Shown here: in pieces, positions 22,160-33,885 of the stretch
Numbering within the stretch: the stretch's first letter is position 1
Layout: the number at the start of each line of letters is the position of its first letter
From: Aurelia coerulea
Lineage: Eukaryota; Cnidaria; Scyphozoa; Semaeostomeae; Ulmaridae
Assembly: GCA_039566865.1 (NCBI GenBank)
Contig: CM076957.1
Span: 8,503,896 to 8,567,895, forward strand
Reading direction: 5' to 3'
DNA length: 64,000 nucleotides
Translations under genes and position numbers: made by a program
Notes under the pieces: generated by a model
What the model saw: the letters and a program-made list of their open reading frames with translations, nothing else
The model's database searches: none
Told to the model about the DNA's origin: nothing

Positions 22160-22690
22160 CTTTCCCTCATTCAGAGTTTTAGATTGTGGAAAGAGAACAC
22201 TGTTTGTTTTGCAGCTATTCGTGTTAGTAGGTTTTTAATTTCAATGGCATGTAATTTCTACGCATTAATATCACGGAAATGTCCGGGATGGGCTGATTCG
22301 ATAAACGTCCTTAGGCAATTCTAATATGAAGTCTTCGTTATTTAGTCGGGCCAGCCCAACCCTCCCCCGTATACTTAGCTTCCAGCCATTATATATCGCA
22401 CCAAAAACAAACTCGTCTCTGCCTTACACAGAGCAAAATGAATTATAGATAGCTTGCAGTGTTTTGCAACATAAAGGTATTTGCATGACCAAAAAAAAAA
22501 CAATGTTACTCTACATAGTTTTTGGTTCTACTTCAGAGCAAAAACGTGTCAGAAAGGCATTAAAAATGGGATGAAAAGAGTGTAGATAGTATTTTTGTCT
22601 CAATTGGAGTTTACGTTGGCACCAACTAAGCTCAAACGAGGCATTGGTATCATATTTGATCCCCCTTAAGTAAAATTAATTTGCACAGTT
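22160..22690. other. Intron, no gene seen
   Basis: AT-rich, with no exon or transposon ends recognised. Confidence 0.35.
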
Positions 22691-22693
22691 TAC

Positions 22694-22729
22694 CTCTAGC
22701 TGGTCGAGACGTCCCATTGTTTCTGCAAG
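22694..22729 (-). CDS. Coiled-coil gene, microexon 5
   Basis: The acceptor aattttcag precedes CTTGCAGAAAC and the donor is CTAGAG then gtaaac. It is 36 nt, phase 0 at both ends, and encodes LAETMGRLDQLE. Its start, LA, matches the start of microexon 7, hinting at related modules. Confidence 0.65.
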
Positions 22730-23549
22730 CTGAAAATTAACAGTCAGCAACTTAATTCATTCTTTTCAGATTAACGGTAAAATGTTCATGCTCAGATAGC
22801 CGCGGGAACTATGCAAGTTACAATGCAGCATTTTACCAAGCGAGTGAGGAGGGACCATTGATAATATTTTGGCTTTGTCCTTAAAATTAGAAGGAACTGA
22901 GCTTTCCATCATATAGTCTCAAAAATTGTTCACACAATATTCCTAGAATTTCCAGATATCTCTTTGTGAGCCAAAATAAGTTAGATCTTCTCAAATTTAG
23001 CTAGCTGCAACAAATCTCATAGCATTTTTATCAAAGGCTTTCAGCATAACACAAGGCTCACTTAGAAAAACAACCACATTTAGTTGAAATCGGGCTCATT
23101 CTATTAAAATTTTGAGCGATTCTACTAAATTTTGCTGGTTTCTCAGAATGTGCTTCAGAAGCAGACGACGATCTATCGAAAGATTGGCCAGCTGACTTGG
23201 ATTGTGTGTAAACAAGACTCAGCCAATTCGGCTTATTGAAATCAAAGCTCTATAACGTATCCATGAACAAAGCCAAATCAAAGAAACAATGACATACTTC
23301 GATGTTTCACTTGTCTTACTTATGCCAACTTGAATTTAGCTAAGCATTCAAAGTTCGTTTAAAATCTTGCGATCTAGGCTGCGGTTTCAGTGCCACTCGC
23401 CGTTCTATTACGCTCGCAAAAGGGGTCAGAAACCATCCGGTCAACCTGGTTAAACCAGTAGATTTGATTCTAAAATCGTTCAAAAGGACGTACGTTGCAT
23501 ATATTATCATGTACAGTTTTATTTACAAGTTTTCATTTTCTATCCTCAC

Positions 23550-23621
23550 CTCCTTCTTCGTTTCCAGTAATTTCTGTGTCAAAAGTGTTATCTTCTGATC
23601 ATAATTACATTTAATTTCATC
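23550..23621 (-). CDS. Coiled-coil gene, exon 4
   Basis: The acceptor cttttttcaag precedes GATGAAATT and the donor is AAGGAG then gtgagg. It is 72 nt, phase 0 at both ends, and encodes DEIKCNYDQKITLLTQKLLE then TKKE. It is a clear heptad sequence, the same length as exon 3. Confidence 0.75.
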
Positions 23622-23667
23622 CTTGAAAAAAGAATAGAATAAAAATCAGTGATTAAGCTTTGCATGT

Positions 23668-24010
23668 TTACTTTAACCTATGCTCGTTTAGTTCACTGAA
23701 CTGCAAGCGCAAGTTCGATAAGATTCTAATACCCTCAATATCATATATGTTGTAAACACAGTTTTCAGTTGGGGTTGGACATATCTTAGTGAGCAGCAAT
23801 CGCCTGAATTCGGCAATAGACTTGGAGCACCTGGTATCGCTATGCAGTAAATTCCATTCAAAAGGCGCATTACTAAAATATGTATTTGAAAAATGCACAG
23901 TCTTGTCAATAGAGAGAGAATACATCCTCTGATTTCTAAGATTATAGTAAGAGATATTCTGCGACCTGTTTATTTTTCAGATTGAAAAATTGACATAAAC
24001 GACGGTACCA
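23668..24010 (-). pseudogene. Non-LTR retroelement C-terminal remnant
   Basis: The minus strand reads FSNTYFSNAPFEWNLLHS and then YDIEGIRILSNLRLQFSELN followed by EHRLK. The second part resembles the segment (DPKGIRLLTRLRLGLSHLNE type) before the terminal cysteine motif in many invertebrate RT-derived ORFs. No RT core is present. Confidence 0.55.
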
Positions 24011-24279
24011 TCTTCTACTGTAAAGGGTTTCCCATCTCAACTCATTGTAAAGCTCAACTTTAAGGGGCGTGTGTCATGAGCCTGATTGGTTCATGCTTGG
24101 TGGTTCTCTCTGTTGTTTGTTGCGGGACGCCGGATCTAGGCTGAATATTTATTGCAATGAGAATTCGGCCTCGGTCCTGCGCTTTGTGGTGGACGGTGGG
24201 GGGAGTTGGCTTTCGTGGGCCGGTGGGTTTCATGACATATGGCCCTTGAAATATCTTAATTTTTGCTACTGAATTAGAA

Positions 24280-24937
24280 AATAGACCTTTTTACTTCTTA
24301 GGAAAGAGGTTTGGATCGAGCGTCCAAATCTGGTAAAGTTTGGGCAGGAAAAAGAAAGCACTACCCCCGTTCTTAGTGGATACACTGCTAGCTGTGGCAC
24401 TGTGGCAAGAAGTTGCCACGGATCTCAACATTTTTCAGAGAGTTTGTTATCAACTACTTTGCGCAGAATGAGTTAACAATGTCTTAGTTTACACACAGGC
24501 AAGTGTTATTAGTCTTTTTGCTTTGTTTCTAGTTATTCTCATTCATTTTTAGCTGACTTTTCTTTCATGTAAATAATGACGGTTGAACTAGCAAACTTTG
24601 ATTTGCAATCTCGCAAGATGAAACGCTTGTAATGTTCGCACTTTGTTTTGAAATGTTACACAACAAAATCAGCGAACGATGAATGAAATAACGAGCAACA
24701 AGGCCAAGAGGCGAATAGAACTTGCCAGTGTACAAACTGAACCACTCGTAAGTCAATTTGAGCAAAGTTGTGGTTTATCAACTCTCTGAAAGATTTCTGA
24801 GATCCGAAGGAACTTCTTGCTACAGGTAGGAGTGTTTCTGCTGAGAACCGTGGTCATGTTTTCGTTTTCCTTCGCCAAATTTACCAGATTTGGACGCTCA
24901 ATCCAAGCCTTTTTCGAAGAAGTAAAAAGGTCTATAC
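24280..24937. mobile_element. Foldback element with arms of about 170-250 bp
   Basis: ATAGACCTTTTTACTTCTTA at 24281 is inverted near 24920 (GAAGAAGTAAAAAGGTCTAT). GAGCGTCCAAATCTGGTAAA near 24318 is inverted near 24885 (TTTACCAGATTTGGACGCTC). Pairing continues weakly through the GAGAGTT region to about 24530 and 24690. No target duplication is clear. The ORFs over the right arm are repeat translations. Confidence 0.6.
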
Positions 24938-25175
24938 ACTTCTGTTTTGCACCAATCAATCTAAACCCTTTTTGTTCCAATTTGATTGAGTACATGAATG
25001 GTTTTTAATATAGGGGATGCTCTCTCCTCGATTAGTCTACCTACTGAGAGAATTCCTCCTTCAAAAAAAATCCTCCACATAAAATTTTCAAATTCAGCAA
25101 TTTGTTTATATAGTTGATGTTGTTGTTGTTATCTTGCTATTAAAATTGTATGTATGTTGGAATTCAAAATTAAAT

Positions 25176-25240
25176 GAACTGAACTGAACTGAACTGAACT
25201 GAACTGAACTGAACTGAACTGAACTGAACTGAACTGAACT
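25176..25240 (+). repeat. (GAACT)13 microsatellite
   Basis: Thirteen uninterrupted copies of GAACT. The sequence before it (ATTAAAATTGTATGTATGTT) resembles the 3' UTR of a non-LTR element whose tail may be this repeat, as at 62033, but no ORF precedes it. Confidence 0.9.
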
Positions 25241-25460
25241 GAGATAATACGCGAGCAAAGTAGAAACAGTACAACGCGCGTGAGATTTCGATCCTGATTA
25301 CCCATCATGCACCGTTTTGTTGAAAGAGCGTATTGCTATCGTTGGTCGTTGCTGTTCTCTCGTCCGAGGTTCCTATTGTTCGGCATAAATGCGCTTATTC
25401 TGGTCTGACATCCAATGTGAAATAGATTCCAGTATTTGTCAGTCTACAATGTATTCTTAC
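25240..25460 (+). repeat. Dispersed repeats shared with 26925-27010 and 16622-16740
   Basis: 25240-25335 (GTGAGATTTCGATCCTGATT, then ACCCATCATGCACCGTTTTG) is repeated in the same orientation at 26925-27020. 25345-25460 is shared with 16622-16740. The two portions may belong to one older repeat split by later insertions between 25460 and 26925. Confidence 0.55.
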
Positions 25461-25559
25461 GTGACATAAAAATATCACCCGTGCAGGCCTGTCTTGTACC
25501 ATATTGATGAACAAAAGATACAGTGTCAAAGAAACTGTGGAAGAAGATCGGAGAAGTCA

Positions 25560-26345
25560 TGTTAACTGATTCATACACAAATTTAAGCAGCTTAAGATCG
25601 AATAAATCATACAACTTTAGAATTTTTAAATCAGAGAAGATTGGTGTGGAAGGAGTTATGAAAAACTTGAAAGCTATTGCTCTAACGGCTTTCTTTTGCT
25701 AAAATGTATATTGGTTTGGTATGGATGGCATAGGTAAGAGCCCAGACAATGATGCCATATTGAAGAAAAGGGGCAAGTAAAGAGTAATATAAGGAAACTA
25801 AAACATTAATAGGCAGAAGATGCCTTATTTTGAAGAATATTCCACAAGTTCTTGCTAACTTTTTGGAAAGTTCATATAAGTGACACTTTCAGCTTAAATG
25901 TTCATCCAAAAGAAGACCAAGAAACTTTACGCATTTAGCCATTTAACATATTCCTTACCAATCTTTATGTTAACAGTTTCATATAAAGAATGCTCAGGAG
26001 AGTGAAAAATTACAAAATTAGTTTTATCTACATTTGAAACAAGCTTATTAGCATCAAGCCACTTTTTGACTTGCTTAAGCTCTCTATTGACCAGTTTTTG
26101 TAATGTGCTAAGATTGTCTGACTCAAAGTAGACATTAGTGTCATCAGCAAACAGATAGAAATATAACTTGCTTGATGAGTTAGGAAGATCATTTATATAA
26201 CTGAGGAATAAAGTAGACCAAGGCCAGAGCCCTGTCGTACACCACACATGACATAAAGATGACTAGAATTTTGAACATTTACAGATACATATTCACTCCT
26301 GTTGCTAAAATAGGAGCTGAACCATGCTAAAGCTGTACCTCACAT
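25560..26345 (-). pseudogene. RT pseudogene fragment, CR1/L2-like non-LTR element
   Basis: The minus strand encodes the end of the palm (LSYINDLPNSSSKLYF), the catalytic box FADDTNVYF, then NRELKQVKKWLDANKLVSN, as in jockey-superfamily reverse transcriptases. The PQG segment before it is out of frame near 26240. Thumb-like sequence continues to about 25690 with breaks. The 5' end is truncated just before the MITE at 26374. The catalytic residues survive but the gene is not functional. Confidence 0.75.
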
Positions 26346-26373
26346 GCTATAACCTTCAAGTTCATAATGTTTA

Positions 26374-26925
26374 TCTCGCTTTTGGAAGTTGTTTTTTGAA
26401 CGCTTGACGGCGATTTTACTCAATCAAAAGGGGTAAGAAACTTCTCCCGTATATTGTCCACACTTTTAGGTAATTTTTCTTGATTTTTTGGTGATATTTC
26501 ACTGTGGAATGTGATACAGGGCATTCTTGATTGCAGGCGCACCTTAGGCCTACAGTCTTTGTACTTGCCAATGGCAAACATTAACAATATGACATTCACA
26601 CTTTATGTTCAACATTGACAATTCTGTTAAGTTCTTACTGTAGCTAACTAGCTAATACATATAATTCATGTTAAAAGTAATGCGTGAAAGTAATATTGTA
26701 ACGACGATATGCTTTATGCCACTGGCAAGTACTGGAACTGTAGGCCAAGTCCAGCTGCGCCTGCTATCAACAATGCCCTCTGTATCATATTTCACAGTAA
26801 AATACCACCAAAAAATCAAGAAAACGTACCTAACAGTGTGGAAAATATACGGGAGAAGTTTCTTACCTCGTTCAATTGAGTAAAATCGCCATAAAACCTT
26901 CAACAAACAACTTCGAGGAGCGAGA
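26374..26925. mobile_element. TA-flanked foldback MITE, 552 bp
   Basis: The ends TCTCGCTTTTGGAAGTTG and CAACTTCGAGGAGCGAGA lie between TA (26372-26373, 26926-26927). Inverted similarity extends over about 210 bp per arm: GTAAGAAACTTCTCCCGTAT in the left arm pairs with ATACGGGAGAAGTTTCTTAC in the right. The centre is about 26590-26660. The ORFs at 26652-26906 are arm translations. Confidence 0.75.
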
Positions 26926-27009
26926 TAATAGGCGATCGTAGTAGGAACAGTACGATGCGTGTGAGATTTCGATCCTGATTACACATCATGTACAGTTTTA
27001 TTGAAAGGG

Positions 27010-27676
27010 CGTATTAATACGGCTACTCAGAGTCCCCACCACTCAATGCACTGCGCAAATGCTGTCAGGTCAGGGTTCCTATTTCGTAATATCATAGATT
27101 TGAGATACTTCAGACTGCTCTTTCAGTTAGAAAGAGAGGGGCAAGGTTAGGGTACTGTTAGAGTTTGGGCTTGCATTGCGCAAGCAGCTCTCCTAGACAG
27201 ATCTACGATGAAACTAAATGTTGCCGATATTTGCAGATTCTCAGCGGTATCGTAAACAATCCTGAAAATTTACTAAAAGGAGTTCCAATTTACAGGAGCC
27301 TCGCCATGAAATGAGTTCCCGCAACAGCTAAACTACTTTTTAAAAAAGTCAGAAAGTCGTTAGGACTTGAGGCAAACGAGTGTGTTTTGGTCCCTCGGAC
27401 CTCTGGTATTTTGGGGTATGGTCTGTAGGTCCTAATTTGTTAATTTTTGACCAGGATAGGGTTGGGGTGCCATTTTTGGGATGTGGTGGAGTTTTAGGTG
27501 TTTGGACGTTTTCATCTACTTTAGTAAAAATTAAAGCACTACTTGTAGGACAAGCAGCATTTGTGGTTTTGAAATGTATTGATAATTAATCCTTATTTAG
27601 AACATTTTTGTAGCAACTGGAAAGGGCATCGTGCCTCTAATTGATATATGATATGGTGAGATATGATATGATGATA
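27010..27676. other. Intron, no supported gene
   Basis: A 69-codon frame at 27380-27589 (tryptophan- and glycine-rich) lacks motif and splice support. ATATGATATG simple repeats occur at 27648-27670. Confidence 0.35.
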
Positions 27677-27859
27677 CCAGGTGCGCGAAAATAAACTATT
27701 CACTGTGTGCGTGTGTGTAGCTTTATTTTGATTCGATTATTTACAGGTAGCTAACAATATATACACTATTTAATAATATATGCAAGTTAACTAATCTAAA
27801 TCGAATTTACATAACTAATAATAAAAAACCAATTTTTTTCTTACCTATATAACTAAACT

Positions 27860-30800
27860 CTAAACTGGTTGGCACTTGCAGGCACTACATTTGCAATTCG
27901 GACCATCCCATTGTTTTATTAAAACCTTAAAACTTTTCAAATTTTCTGCTGATTTTATTTCGTTTGGTAAGCCATTCCAAATCTGTGGCCCGATAGACTT
28001 CAGACTTTTCGACCCAAATGTTGTTTGATTAAGCCTGACATGGGCTAAATTATTTGGATTTCTTAACGAATAATTTGAAGAGCGTAATTCAAAAATTCTC
28101 TTCATAACTGGTGGATTCAAATGATTCAGAGTTTTGAATATTTCAATGCAAAGGAGTCTTTGGCGAGCAACCTGCATCGTGCATTTACTCGATTTCGAAA
28201 GCAAATCATTATATGAACTTGTATGATCGTTATAGAGAAACCTTAGGGCACGTTCTTGTAACTTTTCAATTTTCTGTAATGACTTGGAAGATGAGAAATA
28301 CCACACCAACGGACAATAATCAACATTTGAATATACGAAACTCTGAACTAGGATCTTTTTCTCCTTAAAGCCAATAAACGTCTTTAATCTTTTAAGAACA
28401 TTCAATTGTGTTGCAGCTTTTTTGCAAAGATTGGAAATATGCGGGTCGAAATCCAGTTTATAATCCAAAGTGACTCCCAAAAGTTTGACAGTCTCCTCAG
28501 ATTTGATCACATTACCGTTAATGTTAATTTGCGCTCCACTAGTACTTGCTTGATTTTTCTGAGCAATAAAGCATGGAATTTTTCAGAGTTGGCAATCATT
28601 TCATTTTGCTCTAGCCAGGATAAAGCAATTCCTGTTTCTTTTTCCAAAATATTCACAAGATCGGGCATGCTTTTCGAAAAATAAGTAAGCGTATTGTCGT
28701 CAGCATAATTGCAGAGAGTTGCCTGTTTTATGAAAAGAAATAAATCATTTATGTAGAAATTAAACAGAATTGGGTCCAGCACCGATCCTTGGGGTACACC
28801 AGATATCACCTCTTGAAAAGAACTGTACGTATTATTTATCCGTACGCTTTGTTTCCGTCGTTTGAGATAAGAGTAGGTGAGGACAAGCGCGTCTTCTTCG
28901 AATCCATATGCATGTAATTTTGCAATAAGCAAATCATGTGGGATGCAGTCAAAGGCTTTTGAAAGATCCATTAGGATAACACCTACAAGATAATCGTTAT
29001 AGAGGTTAGACCTCCAATCTTCTATCAGACGTATTAAGACATGTTGGGTGCCGTATGCTCGTCTATAGGCCGCAATGAAAACAGAAAGCGTGTTGTCTAG
29101 ATGTTGAATCAATTGTTGTTTTAGGACTTTTTCGTACATCTTTGAAAAGGTATTAAGAACACTAACTGGGCGGAAATTCCTTTCTACTGTACGATTTGGC
29201 TCCCCCTGATCTAAAGGACAGACCGCCGCCTTTTTTGCATCATCTGGGAAACTAGAGTTGCGAATGCTATAGTTTATTGCCATGGTTAGTGCGACTGTGA
29301 GTTCGTTAGAAGCAAGAGATACAAGCTTCGGGGGGATTTGATCCTCACCAGTAGATTTTCTTCCATCTAGGGATTTTAATAATTTCATAACCTCTTCATT
29401 GCTTATTTCATGCAATTGAGGATGTTTAACAATTGTTCTGGGTTTTGAAGGATAGCTAGGACGCTGGGGTGGTTCTTATAGTTGTCGAAAATTAATCGAA
29501 CAAATTGGCGGTCATCAGTGATTCCTGTATCTTTAGCAAGGCTACTAGGCTTCTTGCCGCTAGATTTCTCTACTATATTTACATAATGATCATTGAAAAT
29601 CTCTGTCAGTTCCCGGTCATCTGTTATAACGGTATCATTTTTCACAAGAGAAATATCCCTACTCATAAGTCCCCCTTTATTTGAAAGAAAGGGTTTAACA
29701 AGATCCCAAAATTGTTTATTAGACATTGTACCAGTACTTGTCGCGTTTTTAAATGGTTTTTCATAGCTTTCTTCCTTAGAGAAACACATTTGTTACGCTG
29801 CTTTTTTAACTTCTTTCTATTTTCTTTGGTAGGGTTTTTTTTAAGTCTTTTTTTGAGCCTTGATCTAGTATATATTGCCTTTTGTAATTGTTGATTCATG
29901 AAAGGGGCAGTATTTCCTCTCTGAACCTTAGTCTTCAAAGGAGCATGTTTATCTACAATTTTTCGGAAAGCTGATGAGAGATTTCTATAGGACAAATTCG
30001 CATCGTTCACATCCGCTTTAAAGTTCGTATTTTTTACATCTTGCAAAAAATTTTCAGAGTCAAACTTCTTGTAGCTGCGGTATTTAACAGTCTTTGGTTA
30101 TAGGCGAGGTATATGTATCTTCATCAAAGTTAAGACAAGACCATGAAAGTCACTCAAACCAGTTTCAAAAACAGAGGTATTTTGAAAACATCTGGGATTA
30201 TTCGTCAGCATAACGTCAATTGACGAACTATGATCTTTTGTGAAACATGTTTTATCCTTCACTAAATTTGACAATCCAAAAATATCACAGAAGGAAAATA
30301 ACTTTGTATATCCGGGATACTGAATATCATGAGTGTCAATGTTTATATCACCCATAATCAATACGTTGTCGTATTTGTCCAAAGCAGAGTTCAAGGAAAG
30401 AGATAGCTCTCTGAAAAATAGCTCTAGGTTGCAGCATCTGGAGGTCGATAGATGCTAAAAATAATCCACTTCTTTTTACAAACTGTCAGTTCAGAGCATA
30501 TGATTTCGAGAGAAGGGCTTTCAAAAATAGGGACTCTATTGCAAATAACCCCTTTCCCCTTTCCTAACAAATTGCATGATCCCCCCCCCCCCCCACCAAA
30601 TTCATTCCTATCACGTCGAATTGGTTTTTGATAGTTGTTAATTAGAAAAGTCTCTGTTTTGAAGTCTGAGTTTAGTTTTGTTTCCTCTATGACCAAAGTA
30701 TCAGGCAAGCACCTTTCCATGATCAATCGCAGATCAATTATTTTTTTTCGAAGACTATTTATGTTTAAAAATTCAATGAAAGGGTTGTTTGAATTTTTTG

Positions 30801-30906
30801 TTCTCAGCTCGAAAATTTCCCTAATGTCAAAAGTCTCATTTTCGATACTTGCCAAAGACGAAGAGCTAACAGATTTAGCGGAAGTCTCTAATATTGGATT
30901 CTCCAC
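27860..30906 (-). pseudogene. ORF2 pseudogene: endonuclease and reverse transcriptase
   Basis: The endonuclease half shows FLNINSLRKKIIDLR, the metal-site segment IEETKLNSDF, IFSIYRPPD, MGDINIDTHD and GLSDFHGLVLTLMK. The RT half shows ILMDLSKAFDCIPHDLLIAK, GVPQGSVLDPILFNFYINDL and the catalytic NYADDNTLTYF. The C-terminus ends IKQWDGPNCKCSACKC, a tail typical of CR1-like elements in anthozoan genomes as I recall them. Reading frame changes at about 30410, 29720, 29410 and 28510 break it into six pieces. A G-tract (C16-type run on the plus strand at 30579-30594) in the endonuclease lengthens a short glycine motif. Active-site residues remain, so decay is by indels. Confidence 0.85.
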
Positions 30907-30960
30907 AACCGAATTTCCTAATGACCAAGTTAACCCATTACTTGAATAGTCTGGTGATGG

Positions 30961-32967
30961 TCATTCATAATTTAAATAAGATAAAACATGTTCTGTCATA
31001 ATGTTTGTCCCTTGAAAGTTCAAATGAAGGCCCCAATTATCTAAATGTTTACTAAGAATGTTGTCATGCAAAACGAAATCCACTGGTAACTTATCTAAAT
31101 ACCTCCCAAGTAAAATGTTCACCTTTGTTCTCTTTGCATCCAGTTCTTGTGAATCCGTTCTCATGATTAAACTGGATACAGCAACATGCTACGTGCGTTC
31201 CTTTGCCTCCATTGCCAAATCCACGATCTTATTTGCGACACTTTCAGGGCTTTCGTTTCGCAAGTTATTTGTTCCACAATGTATAATGACCCCATCTGGG
31301 TTGGACATGATTTCAGGCTCCAAATAAAATTTCATCTTCTCAACTGTTGCTCCTGGGAAGGATTTTACAAGGACATGGTAATCTCTGGCTTCTTGGTTGA
31401 TTTCTTTCCTCTTAATCTTTTTGGTCATCGAGTCTCCCACAATGATGAACTTGGGCTTTTGTATTCTGGCGGAGTAATTATCACGTTGAAAGTGTTGAAT
31501 ATTTCTGTTATGACCAGCTCGATTGCTTGCATCTGTTTCCATTCGTTTGCTGGAAACAAATTCTGGGGCAGGAGGCATTGAATCCCCAGTGATTATAACA
31601 GTTGGCTTGTTGCATGTTCTTTGTTCAGGCAACTCACTCCTTAGTTTTTTTTATCTCCAATTACTGATCCGAAACCATTGTTTTGGCTCTTGGGAACATT
31701 GGATTGTTGTTTTCCACTTTGTCTCATTTGTCCACTGGTTGTATTTTGGGGAACAAGGACAGATTTGGTAAGACGAGTTGGTTTTGATTGACACCGCAAT
31801 TCAAAGCGATTAGCGATCGCAGACAAAGGAAATTCTCTCAACCAGTAATTCAAAATAAACAAAGCCGCAAAAATTTCTCTGAAACCCAGGTAGCTAGCTC
31901 GCTCGTTGTGCATTCCAGAAACTGTTTTTAAGAGCAAACATGAGCATAGATCGAGAGAAGAAGGATATATCTACACATTTGTCACTGGCATTTAATCTAT
32001 TTTATTCAAAAGCCGATTGGGAGGCGATTCAATTCTCTTATTTCTTGGGTGTAATTAAAACACTTACTGCTCAGCTCTGGACCAAAGAAATAAAATGCCC
32101 GAGGTAGATGTTTAGATATATCCTTCTTCTTTCGATAAACACTCATGTTTGCTCTTAAAAACAATTTCTGGATTGCACTACGAGCGCACTAGCTACTTGG
32201 GTTTCAGAGAAACATTTGCAGCTTTGTTTGTTTTGAATTTATGGTTGAGAGAATTTCCTTCGTCTGCGATCGCTAATCGCTTTGAATTGCGGTGTCAATC
32301 TAAACCAATTCGTGCTATTGTCTTACCAAATCTGTCCTTGTTATTTTGGGGCGCAGTTTTTAATGTTTTCCTCGTTGCTTTCCTCATTGAATTTTCGAGC
32401 AGTTTCCTTGGGGAATTCCCATCCATAGTGTGGTTCGATGACGTCATGCTGTCTGCAACTGTAAACTTCTGGATGCCACTCAGCTCGACTGCTTTGGTCT
32501 TGAAAAAGAAAATCGGACACTGGGTGTGGCGCCCCCTCCCTGAAATCCAAATAGGAATCGGAAATTTGTCTGTTCGTCATCTCTCTCTGAGGAGGTCCCG
32601 TCTTATCACAAACCACCTTCTCATTCCTTGTAATTTCTCCACTATTAAGTCTGATATTTTCTTGCTTTAACTTTTTATTTTTCTCTATAAGAACTTTATT
32701 TTCCTCCTCCAATTTTTCAACTTTAGCCAACAGCTTGGATATTTCTATCTTCAAACTTGTTGTCTCTTCATTTTTAGAATTTTTAACTTCTTTTTTTCTC
32801 ATTTCTTGTAATATTTGAGTGATCTGACCCTCAACTTTCTCTAATCGTTCAATTACTTCCGAAGAATATTTTTGTTGATCGTTTTCATCATTTTTAGAAG
32901 ATAAAGGCATTTGAGAGATACTTTTAGTGTCAGATAAACTGTTGGCAGTCCACGACAAATCAAACAC
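30961..32967 (-). pseudogene. ORF1 pseudogene: coiled coil plus SGNH-type esterase
   Basis: The N-terminal part (32967-32341) has a long coiled coil (VIERLEKVEGQITQILQEMR, then ISKLLAKVEKLEEENKVLIE). The C-terminal part has IIVGDSMTKKI (block I), IHCGTNNLRNE (the GTNN block) and NWGLHLNFQGT (block V with its H), as in lipid-esterase-like ORF1 proteins of CR1-type elements. The active-site S, N and H are visible. Damage: the MITE at 31752-32342, a frameshift in an A-run near 31650, and an in-frame TAG at about 31187 between ERT and HVAVSS. The role of such esterases in retrotransposition is unresolved. Confidence 0.8.
31752..32342. mobile_element. Mutator-type MITE with about 225-bp terminal repeats
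   Basis: The ends AACAAGGACAGATTTGGTAA and complement are flanked by the 9-bp duplication attttgggg (31743-31751, 32343-32351). The inverted repeats run about 225 bp, from 31752 to about 31977 and from about 32110 to 32342, around a centre of about 130 bp. Long terminal repeats with a 9-bp duplication are the classical Mutator (MULE) signature. It sits inside the retroelement's ORF1. A relic copy is at 15481-15995. The frames 31641-31937 and 32149-32670 translate the repeats. Confidence 0.85.
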
Positions 32968-33229
32968 TGGACGACCAGCTTTGAAGATTTATGACTTATT
33001 CTTTAGCAAAAAACCTGAATTAGATTCTAGGATCTTTTGCACATTTTTTTAGAGCTATTATTATTATTATCATATGGTCAAAATTGTGTCTGTTATTGTC
33101 TTCTTGTGTCCACTATACTGCTGGCAAATGCCTAGGCAGATTTCTTGGTGTTGCTGTTGTTGAATTTACTATTTTTTTCTGTGTTAGTCTGAAATGATAT
33201 ATCACGAGCTTAATATATCTATATTATAT

Positions 33230-33701
33230 AATACGAGCAAAGTTCGAGTTTGATGGAAGCAATTATGGAATTCCATGGTACAAGCAAGCATTACCTCTTG
33301 CAAGCATCGAAAATGACCATGCTAAGATTATGTGGGATATACCGATGTATTTAGACAAAAGACCAAGTAAAAATGCTATCAGGCCTGATATGCTTATAAT
33401 CGACAAAGAAGCAAGAAAGATCAGTTTGATAGAGGGAACTATCTGTGCACCTGGATGTATTACAAAAAGAGAAAAAGAAAAGCAGGACAAGTATTCCGAG
33501 ATGAGAAAGTCACTGGAACGGTTAAATCGTGGATACGAAATAGATCAAGTCAATGTTGTATTCGATTTTCTAGGCTGTTACAGCAAGCAATTGGAAAGCC
33601 AAATCAAGGGATTGTGTGAAGGACAGCAGGAGGCAAAATTAGTAATTGAACTATGTCAGATGTCAGAAATGGGTACTCAGCCAAAACTACGAGGTTGTTA
33701 A
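33230..33701 (+). pseudogene. C-terminal domain of a non-LTR element, possible restriction-like endonuclease
   Basis: Open from about 33230: RAKFEFDGSNYGIPWYKQ, then DKRPSKNAIRPDMLIIDKEA, ISLIEGTI, EKEKQDKYSEMRKSLERLN and finally VFDFLGCYSKQLESQIKGL. The RPD followed about 12 residues later by E (LIEG) resembles the PD-(D/E)XK pattern in the restriction-like endonuclease domain of R2/CRE-type elements. The third conserved position (normally K or similar) reads G here. No RT domain is attached. It stops at TTAA after LRGC. Confidence 0.5.
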
Positions 33702-33885
33702 AAAATTTTGTGCAAGAAAATAAAGCCTGTATTTTGTTTTATAAATTTCAGTCTTGAATAACTGTAGGTTTCTTACATAGATTGGCACCGATGTAGATTG
33801 CTCGAAGAGAAAACCAAAATCAATATCGTAATCTTTGTATGCAATGCGTAATTTCCTTTCCTGAATATGATTAATTCTATGATTC
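33702..33885 (-). pseudogene. RT C-terminal remnant
   Basis: The minus strand reads NRINHIQERKLRIAYKDYDI, then SVPIYVRNLQLFKTEIYKTK. This matches the region IHERALRITYKDMRSDYDTM to RNLQLLMTEIYRTK of the better-preserved element at 43293-44669, so both belong to related families. Confidence 0.65.

Larger units (their letters stand above)
27709..32961 (-). mobile_element. CR1-like non-LTR retrotransposon, about 5.2 kb with nested MITE
   Basis: It is read on the minus strand: ORF1 (coiled coil plus SGNH-type esterase) at 32967-30961, then ORF2 (apurinic-type endonuclease plus RT) at 30906-27860, then a short AT-rich 3' UTR. ORF1 and ORF2 are about 55 bp apart. ORF1 is interrupted by a 591-bp MITE (31752-32342). 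With the MITE removed the element is about 4.7 kb, close to full length for this type. Several frameshifts and a stop make it inactive. Confidence 0.8.
33063..33885. mobile_element. Retroelement-derived insert within foldback
   Basis: It fills the gap between two neighbouring parts of the foldback arm. It starts with TTATTATTATTATC microsatellite and contains a plus-strand endonuclease-like ORF end (33230-33701) followed by a minus-strand RT C-terminal remnant (33702-33885). The opposite orientations mean at least two insertion events. Confidence 0.55.
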
